A DNA stretch of 64,000 nt from Desulfurococcales archaeon (GTDB lineage Archaea > Thermoproteota > Thermoprotei_A > Sulfolobales > NBVN01), in NCBI GenBank assembly GCA_015523295.1, contig WAKQ01000014.1, positions 16,477 through 80,476 on the forward strand. Direction: 5' to 3'. Position 1 is the stretch's first letter. Each line of letters begins with the position of its first letter. Positions 19,110 to 29,257 of the stretch are shown piece by piece. The notes under the pieces were generated by a model that was not told the DNA's origin, did not search any database, and worked only from the letters and a program-made list of their open reading frames with translations. The translations under genes and the position numbers were made by a program.

Positions 19110-20348
19110 TTATTCCGCTGATTCCTCAACTTGTTGAGGAACTATTGCATACTTCTTCATAAACTCCATTATGTCATCCTCCAAGATCCTTGGATACATC
19201 AAGAGAACTGAATCATCTTTATCAGCGATGAGACGGGATAGATTATAAGGAGTTACAGCCACCCACTCACCGGATTTCTTTATCGCTAGTATTGAAGCTC
19301 CAAGATCTTCTAGCTGTTCTTGGAGATCCTTGACTCTAATAGTTGTAGCGAGTTTATATGACCTAACTTTTTCCATGCTTGATTCCACTATCCGTGATAG
19401 TACATCCCTGTAGATGTCTTTTGCTGGCAATGTGAGGGAATAGGTCATAGCATCTGTTATATCCTCCAACCTCGTAACTAGCATTAATAGACTATATCTA
19501 TCCTTATTATCGAATTTGGGTGTGTCAACAATTCGTTCGGAGACCCGTAGCCTGAGAGTGTCAACAAACATCTCTATTTCCATAACCTCCTCAACCATGC
19601 TTGGGTCTTGAGCCTTTAGTTGATAGTGCACTAAATCGTTAAGTAGCTTCACAATATCTATCATGGAGTCAATATCTGAGAGTATTGGCATGATATCTGC
19701 GGGTGGTTTTTCACCAACTAGCTCTGGTAGTCTAAGATCATGGAGTAACTCATTGATATTTTCCTTAACTCCTGTAACGTATATCTTATCTGAGGAGGTT
19801 ATCTTAAGTTTCTCATTGGGCATAAGAATCCACTTCCCTCCCCGAAGAACTGCAATACTTTCAACAGCATATTCCTCATTTATCCATCCCACTGTTTTCC
19901 CTTCCAGATCTTTCCCATTAATCTTGGAGGTCACTACATCACTCAAGTAAATAAAGTAGTTATAAATCTCTTTTTTGGGGCTGTAACCCATCAGTGAAAG
20001 GTAAGCGAGATCTTTGAGCGAGTCGGTAATCTTATCGATGCCTGCCACATAAACGTAGAGTGGGATAGATCCTAAAGCATTATCTACATCATGACCTACT
20101 GTCAGCGCTACATGTACTAAAATCTGATATGCTGTGCTATCTAACATGTGTTCAAGCTCGATTATATGCTTAGCAATTGATCTTTCACCGGCTAGAAATG
20201 AATACGTGCCTAGGTCGACGGCCACATTAACATACGAGTTCATCTCCCCAAGCGCCTTACTTACTGGAACAGGCTTGTACTTCAGAGGTTCAGGTTTGAA
20301 GTGAAGCTTCCTATGTAATTCCTCATTTTTTTCAGGCCAGTTACTCAC
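19110..20348 (-). CDS. PhoU-like / TrkA-C domain regulatory protein
   Basis: Repeated PhoU-like helices plus TrkA-C-like segments ('EEYAVESIAVLRGGKWILMPNEKLKITSSDKIYVTG' and 'LGASILAIKKSGEWVAVTPYNLSRLIADKDDSVLLMYP'). Confidence 0.75.
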   Translation of the reverse strand: MSNWPEKNEELHRKLHFKPEPLKYKPVPVSKALGEMNSYVNVAVDLGTYSFLAGERSIAKHIIELEHMLDSTAYQILVHVALTVGHDVDNALGSIPLYVYVAGIDKITDSLKDLAYLSLMGYSPKKEIYNYFIYLSDVVTSKINGKDLEGKTVGWINEEYAVESIAVLRGGKWILMPNEKLKITSSDKIYVTGVKENINELLHDLRLPELVGEKPPADIMPILSDIDSMIDIVKLLNDLVHYQLKAQDPSMVEEVMEIEMFVDTLRLRVSERIVDTPKFDNKDRYSLLMLVTRLEDITDAMTYSLTLPAKDIYRDVLSRIVESSMEKVRSYKLATTIRVKDLQEQLEDLGASILAIKKSGEWVAVTPYNLSRLIADKDDSVLLMYPRILEDDIMEFMKKYAIVPQQVEESAE

Positions 20349-20427
20349 CTTTCCTTACATACCTCCTCTAATAGGTGTGCTTACTAAGGATTAAAAATTG
20401 TTCCTGCCTTACGCCAAGATCAGTTTA

Positions 20428-21042
20428 TTATATATGGTAATGCCGTAGAACATCTTTTAAGATCTTCTCCTTATCTCTGAAAAAGTAGCTTTCCAGAATT
20501 CTCATTCTTTCCGACTTCCCCCCGATATGAGCTATTACCACCGATTCATTTACCCGGATCTCAAGAAGTGTGTATGTTAGTTCCCAGCTGGTTGGAGGGA
20601 TGCCTGAATCTAAGCAGAGAGCCTTGAGAAATTCTTTAAAGAGAGTCATGATCTCATCATTTTCTAATAAGGGTTGCCTAGGTAGTCTTTTACAGGCGTC
20701 TTCAAAGCTTTTTACGTAGGAGCAAGGCTCAGGACCTGCTCTTCTTAGTTCTATGGAGAACGCCTTGCTGTTGCTTAGCAGTTCCTTTAACTTGCTTGCA
20801 TCAAGAACGAAATCTCCCAGCCCACACCTATTATGTGGGATTATGGGCGCATCGACAGGTGCTGAGGCTGTTAGGGTGAACCTTCTTGCCCTTCTAATTG
20901 TTAAGAAACGAGGTAAAGGACTATTTAATGCTGAAGGCAAGTAACAGTCAATCATATATTTTCTATGTTTAGCCTTTGGACACTCGTCAAATGAAGCAAT
21001 TGCGACAGGATACCATAGTAGATATCCACTACTTTTCATCAC
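20428..21042 (-). CDS. Hypothetical protein, no family recognised
   Basis: Single 204-aa ORF filling the gap; no recognisable motif. Confidence 0.5.
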   Translation of the reverse strand: MMKSSGYLLWYPVAIASFDECPKAKHRKYMIDCYLPSALNSPLPRFLTIRRARRFTLTASAPVDAPIIPHNRCGLGDFVLDASKLKELLSNSKAFSIELRRAGPEPCSYVKSFEDACKRLPRQPLLENDEIMTLFKEFLKALCLDSGIPPTSWELTYTLLEIRVNESVVIAHIGGKSERMRILESYFFRDKEKILKDVLRHYHI

Positions 21043-21188
21043 TTTGGCATCTATAAACGTTGAGAACCCCTTAAGGGATCAGGTCTTAAAGTTAAAGTAT
21101 TTTCTTGTATTGCGGCGATTATTATCTATTGCGGGGGGATTTAATATATGTGGTTATTAACTGATATCTAATATCGTGGAATAGGTGG

Positions 21189-22706
21189 TTGATGATTTTG
21201 AGGGGGGAGAATGAAGTCTACTTGCCGGAAAGGCTCTATCTAATAGCAGAGACTGTATGTCGAGAGAAGAGAAAGCTGAATGCCCGAGAACTTTCTGCCC
21301 TCATAGGGAAAAAACAAGAGGACATTATGAGGGATCTTGCAGAGCTTGAGAGCAAAGGCTTAATCAGAGTATCCTATAAAACTACCTACCTTCTAAGGCT
21401 TTCTGAGTTGGGTATCAAATACCTGGAGAGCGGATTGCCGGAAGAGCGGATCATCAATATTTTGAGAACGCATGGGGGTAGGGCTTCCCTCCAAACGCTT
21501 ATGAAAGAATCAGCGTTGACGTCTAAGGAGTTTTCGGCTGCCCTCGGTAGGCTTCGGAAAGCAGGGGCTGCTATGATCTCATCTCATGAGGTTATCCTCA
21601 ATGAACGTGGACTAACTGCTTTTGAGGAGTCTATTCGCAGAATTAAGGAAACTATGAATAAACTTAAAGAGCCACTCCAAGCCAACAGTGTGGGCGAGCT
21701 TAAGGAGTTGAAGTATCGTGGGATTATTGAGATAACGCCCGTTAAGGAAGTATTTGTAGAACCTACTCCGGCCCTTCTCGATCTATGCAGTAGAAGCCTG
21801 ATTAAAAAGGCAATAGTTGTGACGAAGTTAACGTCAGATCTAATAACTAGCGGAAAATGGAGAGAGGTTAGACTTAAGGAATTCAACCTTGATATCGATG
21901 TTCCTACTAGAAAAATGAGAAAGCCTCACCCCTACCTAGAGTTTCTGGAGAGGGTAAGGGAGATTATAGTCGGGATGGGCTTTAGAGAGGTTAAGGGACC
22001 TCATGTTGAGACAGCTCTCTGGAACTTCGACGTATTATTCGTCCCTCAATACCATCCTTCAAGAAGGGATAGCGATGTTTACTATGTTGCAAACAATGTT
22101 GATGTTGACGAGGATCCATTAGTTATTTCTAAGGTGAAGGAAATCCATGAGAAACGGCTGAAGTATAGATGGGATCCCAGACAAGCCCTAAGCTTGGTCC
22201 TGAGGACGCATACCACACCGGTGTCTGTGAAAACTATTTGGAAGGAGGGTGCAGGCGAGTATAGAGCTTTCTCTCTCGACAGAGTCTTCAGGCCTGACAC
22301 CCCCGATGCAACACATCTTATGGAATTCCACCAGCTTGAAGGAATTATAGTAAGCAAGAGGGTGACATTCAGAGACCTCCTCGGAATATTTAAGGAGTTA
22401 GCTAACGCTTTAGGCTTAGGTGAAGTTAGATTTCGCCCTGCCTACTTCCCTTTCACGGAGCCAAGCGTGGAGGGCTATATCCGTCACCCACGTCTTGGAT
22501 GGATAGAGGTTTTCCCAGGTGGCATGTTTCGAAGAGAGGTGTTAAAACCTCTGGGCTTACCTGATGAATACAAGGTAGCTGCTTGGGGTATAGGCATAGA
22601 TCGTATAGCTATGATGGTTCTAGGAAAGGATGATATCAGAGATCTTTATACCAATGACCTTCAGGTCATCAATTTAACTAACTTAGGGAAGGTGGTGATA
22701 CAGTAA
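21189..22706 (+). CDS. pheS: Phenylalanyl-tRNA synthetase alpha subunit
   Basis: 'GFREVKGPHVETALWNFDVLFVPQYHPSRRDSDVYYV', 'RTHTTPVS', 'RFRPAYFPFTEPSVEGY', 'GIGIDRIAMMVLGKDDIRDLY'; N-terminal winged-helix repeats. Confidence 0.97.
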   Translation: MMILRGENEVYLPERLYLIAETVCREKRKLNARELSALIGKKQEDIMRDLAELESKGLIRVSYKTTYLLRLSELGIKYLESGLPEERIINILRTHGGRASLQTLMKESALTSKEFSAALGRLRKAGAAMISSHEVILNERGLTAFEESIRRIKETMNKLKEPLQANSVGELKELKYRGIIEITPVKEVFVEPTPALLDLCSRSLIKKAIVVTKLTSDLITSGKWREVRLKEFNLDIDVPTRKMRKPHPYLEFLERVREIIVGMGFREVKGPHVETALWNFDVLFVPQYHPSRRDSDVYYVANNVDVDEDPLVISKVKEIHEKRLKYRWDPRQALSLVLRTHTTPVSVKTIWKEGAGEYRAFSLDRVFRPDTPDATHLMEFHQLEGIIVSKRVTFRDLLGIFKELANALGLGEVRFRPAYFPFTEPSVEGYIRHPRLGWIEVFPGGMFRREVLKPLGLPDEYKVAAWGIGIDRIAMMVLGKDDIRDLYTNDLQVINLTNLGKVVIQ

Positions 22707-24355
22707 TGCCCATGGTTGAAGTATCTATTTCTGACTTAGAACGCCTCTCCAAGATATCACTAAGCAGCGATAAGGTGGTGAGTTTTATGGAACTCATGAA
22801 AGCCGAGATCGAGAGTATAGAAGGTGACCTACTAATTTACGAGGCCAGCCATGATAGGCCAGATCTCTTTTCAGCTGAAGGCCTTGCTAGAGCTCTCTCC
22901 TTTTTAGCCGGTACGAGAGAGCCCGTCAAGTATCAAGTTAAACCCTCAGGGACATACCTGGATGCATCAAACTCTCCCTCCTACAGGCCCTATGCGTTCA
23001 TGGCGATAGTAAAGAATGTAAAGCTGGATGAGGAAGCCATAAAGCAGTTAGTCCAGCTACAGGAGAAGCTACACCTTAGCTATGGTAGAAACAGGGAGCT
23101 TGTCTCCATAGGTTTTTATGATTTAGATAAGATTCGTCCACCCTTCAAATATCTAAAGGTGAATGAAGCCGAATACATACCATTAGATCATTCAGAAACT
23201 ATGAAGCTTTCAGATGTGCTGACACTTACGGAGAAGGGGAAGGAATTCTCACATCTTGTTAAGAGAGGGGAATATCCAGTCCTAATGGACTCTGACGGCA
23301 GGATATTCTCATTCCCTCCGATACTTAATGGTGAGGAAAGTAGGGTTACTGAGGCGACAACCAATATCCTAATAGATGTCACTGGGAAAGAGCCCTATCT
23401 AATGCTTAAGGTGCTTAATGTCTTGGTTACTTCAGTGGCTGAAAGATCTAAGGAGCCCCTCATAGAGAGTTTAAAGATCTTAGGTGTTAATGAAGAGCTT
23501 CCCTCAGTGACCCCTCAACTGGATGGATGCGAGATTCAACTTCATATCAGTGAAATAGAGAACCTGCTAGGGCTGAAAATAGGCCCCAGCAAAATAGGTG
23601 AACTCCTTGGTAGAATGGGTTTTATCGTTGAGGAAGGGGATATAAGTTCAAAAAGTCTTAGTGTGTGGGTGCCGCCTTACAGAGTTGATGTTATTGATGA
23701 AGCAGACATAATTGAGGACATCGCTATTAGTTACGGATATAATTCTTTAGGAACTACATTGTTACCTCCGACACATTCTGGGAGTGAATTACTTATTGAG
23801 AGGTTCGCCAGGCACTTAAGGAAGATTCTCTTAGGTATGGGACTACAGGAGGTCGTGAACTTTATGATGGTTGATTCTGGACTCCTTGATAAAGTCTCTG
23901 ATGAGGAGTATATCAAAGTTTCCAACCCAAAGATGAGGACTTATTCAGCGTTAAGGAATTCATTAACTCCTTCCCTCTTACTTACGGCCTCAGTGAATGC
24001 AGAGAAGTTTGAGGATTTTGAAGTCTTTGAAATAGGTGATGTTGTAAAGAGGACGGACAATAAGTTCTCAAGTAGGAAAATATTAGGTATACTCCTTACT
24101 GGTGAGAGATATACCTTGACTGACGGATTAGTCATTGTTAAAACATTACTTCAAGCACTTGGTAAGAACTTTAAGGCTGTAAGGACTGAGGCTAAGGCGT
24201 TTATTGAGGGAAGAACAGCATCCATAGTAGTAGGTGAGGACGTCATTGGGGTCATTGGTGAAGTTCACCCGGAAATCCTCAATGAGGTCCGTATACCGAA
24301 ACCCTCTATTATTGTGGAAATCGATCTTAGTAAGCTCCTTAATGCCCTGAGCTAA
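22706..24355 (+). CDS. pheT: Phenylalanyl-tRNA synthetase beta subunit
   Basis: Directly overlaps pheS; 'IYEASHDRPDLFSAEGLARAL', B5 'LLGRMGFIVEE..VWVPPYRVDVIDEADIIEDIAISYGY', 'VVNFMMVDSGL'. Confidence 0.97.
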   Translation: MPMVEVSISDLERLSKISLSSDKVVSFMELMKAEIESIEGDLLIYEASHDRPDLFSAEGLARALSFLAGTREPVKYQVKPSGTYLDASNSPSYRPYAFMAIVKNVKLDEEAIKQLVQLQEKLHLSYGRNRELVSIGFYDLDKIRPPFKYLKVNEAEYIPLDHSETMKLSDVLTLTEKGKEFSHLVKRGEYPVLMDSDGRIFSFPPILNGEESRVTEATTNILIDVTGKEPYLMLKVLNVLVTSVAERSKEPLIESLKILGVNEELPSVTPQLDGCEIQLHISEIENLLGLKIGPSKIGELLGRMGFIVEEGDISSKSLSVWVPPYRVDVIDEADIIEDIAISYGYNSLGTTLLPPTHSGSELLIERFARHLRKILLGMGLQEVVNFMMVDSGLLDKVSDEEYIKVSNPKMRTYSALRNSLTPSLLLTASVNAEKFEDFEVFEIGDVVKRTDNKFSSRKILGILLTGERYTLTDGLVIVKTLLQALGKNFKAVRTEAKAFIEGRTASIVVGEDVIGVIGEVHPEILNEVRIPKPSIIVEIDLSKLLNALS

Positions 24356-26468
24356 TTAACCGTTTTGCCTCCTCAACCACCATTTTTGCTGTGCTTTTAC
24401 CGAAGCCTGGAAGGGAAGATATACGCTCTGGGTTAGCCTTTGCAAGTTCAATAACGCTTCTTATGCCAGCGGAAAATAGGGATCTTGCTCTCACCCTTCC
24501 AACACCCTTAACCCTGACTAAATCGATCAGCTCCTCCTTAACTCCATGCTTTACCCTTACTGCTAGTTTTGCTAGCTCTATGCTATGTTTCTTGAAATGC
24601 TTGACCTCGCAGATCCTTGAATAAGCATAGAGTAGCCATTCGGCTGTCTCCACTATGTTTCTAAGGTCGCCTGCCCCTATCTTAAATGTCTCTAGTATCT
24701 TATCTTCAGGTAGCTCCTCTATCCATGCATTTAATATCTTGCCCAGTTTGAATGCCCTCAGCCAATCATAGTATCCCACACCCTCCATAGGGGGCGGTAT
24801 GATACCGTCCTCTAAAGCAGCATTTGCTTCCTCCTCAAACTCTCTAAACCTAGTTACCCTAGCCCTGCAGAAGTCGGGCGTCATTGCCACTCCTACTAGA
24901 TAATAAAGGGGGTGGGCTTCCTTAACGTCTCTCAAAGCCTCTAACATCATTACTGCTGAGAGAGGATCTATATAAAGCCTTGAAACAGTGACACCCAGCT
25001 TTGTGGGTTTCAATTTAGTTCCCTCTACTTTCACCATGCCCATATCAATGAGCCTATTGATTGTATATTCGACAGCTCTTTCACCCGTCTCCCGACCCAA
25101 TTGCTTAAATGCCAGCGTCTTACTCATTAGGTTAAACAGCTCACTGAATGTACGCGTATCTCTAGAAGCAACCATGGCCAGAATATGTATTCTTAAAGCT
25201 CTTTCACCTATAAGTGCGGATCTCACATCCTCAGGCTCACCCAAGATATACTTCATCGCGTATGTCCTGTCTGGAGCGTCCGCTATTATAGCCTCGCCGT
25301 AGGGATCATATTGAGGTCTTCCAGCCCTGCCCGCCATTTGCTTATACTCTGAGACCGATATTGGACGCATGAATCCGCCTTCATATCTCTTTGTGTAGAT
25401 TAGAACGCGTCTAGCGGGCATATTAATACCAGCTGCTAAAGTAGGTGTGGCAACAACGAGTTTTATGTTTCCATTCCTGAAATTTTTCTCAATGAGGCTT
25501 CTAGACTCCAGTGAAAGACCTGCATGGTGATAAGCTAGTCCTTTGCTAAGGAGCGGCTTAAGAGCATTTTTCTCTACTGAGGGTACATTGCTTTTACTAA
25601 GTTCATTGATAAGGACAGAACTCGTAAGTGAGTCACCCTTAATTTCTTCAGATAGCTTCTTAGCAAGGGACTCAGCTCTACTACGAGAGTGAACGAATAT
25701 TATTGATTGATATCTCCCTTCAAGCGTTTTCTTTAGGATATGCTTGGGGAGGTTTCCTTCTACTTTTTCCTTCTTACCATCCTCAAATACTATCGCCTTC
25801 TTTGGCCTGAAGTAGTAGCCTTCGACCAGTTTTACAGGCCTCCAGTTGCTTATGATCAATTCAGAGCCTAGCCATGCAGCAAGTTCCTCTGGATTCCCTA
25901 TAGTGGCTGAGAGGCCTATAAGCTGAGCGCCAAGTCTCAAAGCTTTAACGGTCAGCAACTCCACTATAGGTCCACGGCCGACATCTCCTATCATATGAAA
26001 TTCATCTATCACAACCGTACCCACATCGCTAAGCCATGAAGGCTTAAGCCTGAAGATTGAGTCCATCCTTTCGTAAGTAGCAACTATCACGTTATACTCG
26101 CTCAGCCACTCGCCGGGCTCATCATAATCTCCTGTAGTTAACCCAACGCTTAACCCTATTCTTGACCAGTAGCTGAACTCGTTCGCCTTCTCAGAAGCAA
26201 GAGTTTTAAGGGGGGTTATGTAAACACCCTTTAATCCTCTGAAGAAGGAATTCAGAAGCGCTAACTCGGCTATTAAGGTCTTGCCGCTAGCAGTAGGGGA
26301 CATGATTATCATGTTAATGCCTTTAAGAAGTCCTTTCTCTAAAGCGGCTGCCTGAGGAGGGGTTAAGGATGTTATCCCCCTCTCCCTCAGGCCCTCAATT
26401 ACCGCTTCAGGCAAAGGGATCAGTTCCACAGGGGGTCTTGAGTGATGGAACTCTTTCAGAGGCATCAC
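24339..26468 (-). CDS. hel308: ATP-dependent DNA helicase Hel308
   Basis: 'SPTASGKTLIAELALL' Walker A, 'VVIDEFHMIGD', 'QLIGLSATIGN', 'YHHAGL', 'KLVVATPTLAAGINMPARRVLIY', 'QMAGRAGRPQYD', C-terminal HhH 'LVRVKGVGRVRARSLFSAGI'. 3' end overlaps pheT by 17 nt. Confidence 0.96.
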   Translation of the reverse strand: MMPLKEFHHSRPPVELIPLPEAVIEGLRERGITSLTPPQAAALEKGLLKGINMIIMSPTASGKTLIAELALLNSFFRGLKGVYITPLKTLASEKANEFSYWSRIGLSVGLTTGDYDEPGEWLSEYNVIVATYERMDSIFRLKPSWLSDVGTVVIDEFHMIGDVGRGPIVELLTVKALRLGAQLIGLSATIGNPEELAAWLGSELIISNWRPVKLVEGYYFRPKKAIVFEDGKKEKVEGNLPKHILKKTLEGRYQSIIFVHSRSRAESLAKKLSEEIKGDSLTSSVLINELSKSNVPSVEKNALKPLLSKGLAYHHAGLSLESRSLIEKNFRNGNIKLVVATPTLAAGINMPARRVLIYTKRYEGGFMRPISVSEYKQMAGRAGRPQYDPYGEAIIADAPDRTYAMKYILGEPEDVRSALIGERALRIHILAMVASRDTRTFSELFNLMSKTLAFKQLGRETGERAVEYTINRLIDMGMVKVEGTKLKPTKLGVTVSRLYIDPLSAVMMLEALRDVKEAHPLYYLVGVAMTPDFCRARVTRFREFEEEANAALEDGIIPPPMEGVGYYDWLRAFKLGKILNAWIEELPEDKILETFKIGAGDLRNIVETAEWLLYAYSRICEVKHFKKHSIELAKLAVRVKHGVKEELIDLVRVKGVGRVRARSLFSAGIRSVIELAKANPERISSLPGFGKSTAKMVVEEAKRLISSGH

Positions 26469-26551
26469 CTAATCTTGGCATTATAAGGTTTAAATCACCT
26501 CCTTCAAAATTTACTTAGAGTAATTAAATTGCTATCCCGACATTATAGTGG

Positions 26552-27178
26552 GTGAGGATTTTGAGTAAGACCTTTACTGGAATATCATATATCTTGCAAG
26601 GAATACCATACGTCAATATTATAGGGCTTTTTCTAGTACCTATATCGTGGATTATTGAAGGTGCTGAGAAGAGGAGAAAGCTATGGGTTCTCACGGGGAT
26701 CTTAGGTTTGCTGACTATAGGGCTTTTCGCAGTGGGTGTCGCTTTGACGTTAACAGCTCTATACCCCGAGATTATGAAATTTGCATCTAACCCACATGTA
26801 AGGGTTGGAAATTTTACAGCTGGGGAACTAAGAAAGTTGGTTAGCAGTATGACACCAAACATGCTTGGAGGAGGCATAGTTCTAGGAGCTTCCGTAATTA
26901 CGGGAATCGCGTATTTTATATTGATGATAGTGTCGCTGTTTCAGGCAGGGGATGTCTACCTAACAAACACGGTTAAGATTGGAGCGGTACTTTTCATAGT
27001 AGGTTTTCTTTTTGCTCTCTCAGGCAGCGCCTACCTCCTAGCTGCAACGCCTGGCCTTCACAGCAGTCACGCTTCTGTTATTTCAGAAATATATTTATTT
27101 TACTTAGCTGCATTCTTCACAAGCCTCCTCGCCTCCATCGTTACAGGTATTGGGTTTCTAATAGCTCGAAATCCCTAG
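26552..27178 (+). CDS. DUF996-like polytopic membrane protein
   Basis: 'GISYILQGIPYVNIIGLFLVPISWIIEGAEKRRKLWVLTGILGL' with 5 or more TM helices. Confidence 0.6.
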   Translation: MRILSKTFTGISYILQGIPYVNIIGLFLVPISWIIEGAEKRRKLWVLTGILGLLTIGLFAVGVALTLTALYPEIMKFASNPHVRVGNFTAGELRKLVSSMTPNMLGGGIVLGASVITGIAYFILMIVSLFQAGDVYLTNTVKIGAVLFIVGFLFALSGSAYLLAATPGLHSSHASVISEIYLFYLAAFFTSLLASIVTGIGFLIARNP

Positions 27179-27303
27179 CATCTCATAACCCCCAGCCTAA
27201 TCGCTGTAAAAACATTAAAGGCGATTTAAGATGGGATCTTGGATGAGCGAGGCAGTGATGCTGAGCGGATGCGATGATGGCCGGCGGGCTTTAGCGATCT
27301 CCG

Positions 27304-28641
27304 GTGAGGATGGTGAAGGCAGCAATAGTATTTGCCTATTGGAAAGGAATAAAGTATAGCGTTAACGTGTTGGTAGGCGCTCTGGAGAAGCAGTTATCGA
27401 ATGATATAGACATCTACATGGCGGGGAAAGACGAGTTACTAGATACGCTAGTTGGTCTTTCTAGGAAATATGGTAGGGGTAGAGTGATTTACGCCCAAAC
27501 CCTTCTCACGACAGAATTGCCGTCTATTCTCTCATGGATCAGGAGGGCTAATAATGTAGCTGGAAAACTGGGCATTATTAGGATAGCTGGTGGACCTCAT
27601 CCTTCTGGAGACCCTTACGGTACGATAATGGCTTTAGGTTATGACTATGCTTTTGTCGGAGAGTCTGAAGAGACCTTCCCAGAGTTCGTCTCAGGGATTA
27701 TGGAAGGAGACCTTAATATAACGTCGATTAAGGGAATAGCCTATAGAGATGGCTGTAAGGTGAAGGTAACGGGCAGAGGTTTCCTTAAGAGCTTGGATGA
27801 GTATCCGCCATTCGGGCATCAACACAGGCTATTTAACCCGATAGAAATAAGCAGAGGATGTCCTTTCGCATGCAAATACTGTCAGGTCAGTTATGTCTTC
27901 AGTTCACTCCCTAGACATAGGTCAGTTGCCAATATCGTCTCATGGGCTAAGTTCCTCATTTCCCGTGGGATAAAGGACATTAGGTTTATAACGCCTAACT
28001 CTCTAGGTTACGGCTCGAAGAACAGACAGGTTAACTACACTGCTCTCGAGGAATTAGTCTCAGAACTTCAGAAGATAAGATGTCTCGGAGGTAAAGTTTA
28101 CTTAGGAAGCTTCCCTTCCGAAATAAGACCTGAGCAAGTTGACGAAGACATTGTGAAGCTTTTGAAGGGTGCAGTGGATAATAGGAGAGTAGTTATAGGT
28201 GCACAGTCAGGCTCTTCAAGAATTCTGAAGGTGATGAATAGAGGGCATGAACCCGATGATGTTATCGAAGCTGTCCGCCTGCTTCGAAAAGGAGGTTTTG
28301 ATGTTGACGTAGACTACATTTTCGGTCTTCCAGGAGAAACCGAAGTTGACAGGGATGAGACATTAAAGCATATGACTAGAGTGGCGGAAATGGGTGCAAG
28401 AGTTCATGCCCACGTGTTTATGCCTTTGCCAGGAACCCCACTTTCTTTCGCCCCTCCTGGAAGGTTAGATGCTCATACACTTAAGGCAATTCATTCCCTG
28501 TTAGGTAGGGGTAAGGTTTTCGGGACCTGGAAAGCTCAAGAAAGAATTGCTTTTCAGATCAGCGATCTTAGAGATAAGGGGGTTATAATAGTAACCCCCT
28601 CACGCGCTGAAGCCTTAGCTACTCGCTATTTTCAATGTTAA
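27304..28641 (+). CDS. B12-binding-domain/radical SAM protein (resembles TIGR04013/MJ_1487 family)
   Basis: 'EISRGCPFACKYCQVSYVFSSLPRHRSV' CX3CX2C; N-terminal cobalamin-binding-like Rossmann region; 'VDYIFGLPGETEVDRDET'. Confidence 0.8.
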   Translation: MRMVKAAIVFAYWKGIKYSVNVLVGALEKQLSNDIDIYMAGKDELLDTLVGLSRKYGRGRVIYAQTLLTTELPSILSWIRRANNVAGKLGIIRIAGGPHPSGDPYGTIMALGYDYAFVGESEETFPEFVSGIMEGDLNITSIKGIAYRDGCKVKVTGRGFLKSLDEYPPFGHQHRLFNPIEISRGCPFACKYCQVSYVFSSLPRHRSVANIVSWAKFLISRGIKDIRFITPNSLGYGSKNRQVNYTALEELVSELQKIRCLGGKVYLGSFPSEIRPEQVDEDIVKLLKGAVDNRRVVIGAQSGSSRILKVMNRGHEPDDVIEAVRLLRKGGFDVDVDYIFGLPGETEVDRDETLKHMTRVAEMGARVHAHVFMPLPGTPLSFAPPGRLDAHTLKAIHSLLGRGKVFGTWKAQERIAFQISDLRDKGVIIVTPSRAEALATRYFQC

Positions 28642-29257
28642 ATCCTCTCAGTTCAATCTTCCTGTAAGGGGAATATGGGCATATCTCTTTATATGGGCAT
28701 CTTCTACATTTATTTGGAGTTACCCAGGTAGGCTCAGGGAACACGCCCTCGGAGATGTTCTTCAGTAACTCTATATACCTTAGCAGTAGGACCTCATCAT
28801 AGGGAATCTTCACAGCCTTGTCTATATACCTCACTATCAACTCAGGTTCGTAGTTAGTTGATGCTTTAAACATCAGTGCGTAAGTCATCAGTTGCAGTGC
28901 ATCGCTTAGCCATGCACCATGGAAAACTAATGGACTGCTTCCTCTAGGGGCTTTATGGCTCTTAAACTCCTCTATAATCACCTTCCTCTCTTTCTCAATC
29001 ACTCTGAAGGAGTCAGGTTTACCGACGATTGTTATCCCAAGCCTCTCTACAGGTACCTTTATGAGCCTCTCATTAACCCAGCCAAGCCTTATAAGAGCAT
29101 GGATTGTGTGGAGAAATCTTCCCCACAATGCTTTCAATCTGATGGTCAAGGGCGCTTTCAAAGCTAAGTAGCGGTCGAAGAAGTACATGGTTGGGCAGTA
29201 GCCTACCTTCCTGACATCACTAGGTCTAACCTTATGAACCACATTCCTCAGCTCCAT
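28619..29257 (-). CDS. Cas4/RecB-like PD-(D/E)XK nuclease with 4-Cys Fe-S site (stand-alone)
   Basis: N-terminal Cys 'VGYCPTMYFF', 'TIVGKPDSF' (D), 'KVIIEEFKSHK' (ExK), 'DALQLMTYAL' (QxxxY), C-terminal 'CRRCPYKEIC'. Confidence 0.82.
   Translation of the reverse strand: MELRNVVHKVRPSDVRKVGYCPTMYFFDRYLALKAPLTIRLKALWGRFLHTIHALIRLGWVNERLIKVPVERLGITIVGKPDSFRVIEKERKVIIEEFKSHKAPRGSSPLVFHGAWLSDALQLMTYALMFKASTNYEPELIVRYIDKAVKIPYDEVLLLRYIELLKNISEGVFPEPTWVTPNKCRRCPYKEICPYSPYRKIELRGFNIENSE

Noticed and set aside
24339-24355. 17-nt 3' overlap of pheT and hel308
   Set aside because: Convergent end overlaps are common in compact archaeal genomes; not unusual by itself.
28619-29257. CRISPR-Cas locus suggested by the Cas4-like gene
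   Set aside because: No repeat-spacer array or other cas gene seen in the window; treated as a stand-alone nuclease.
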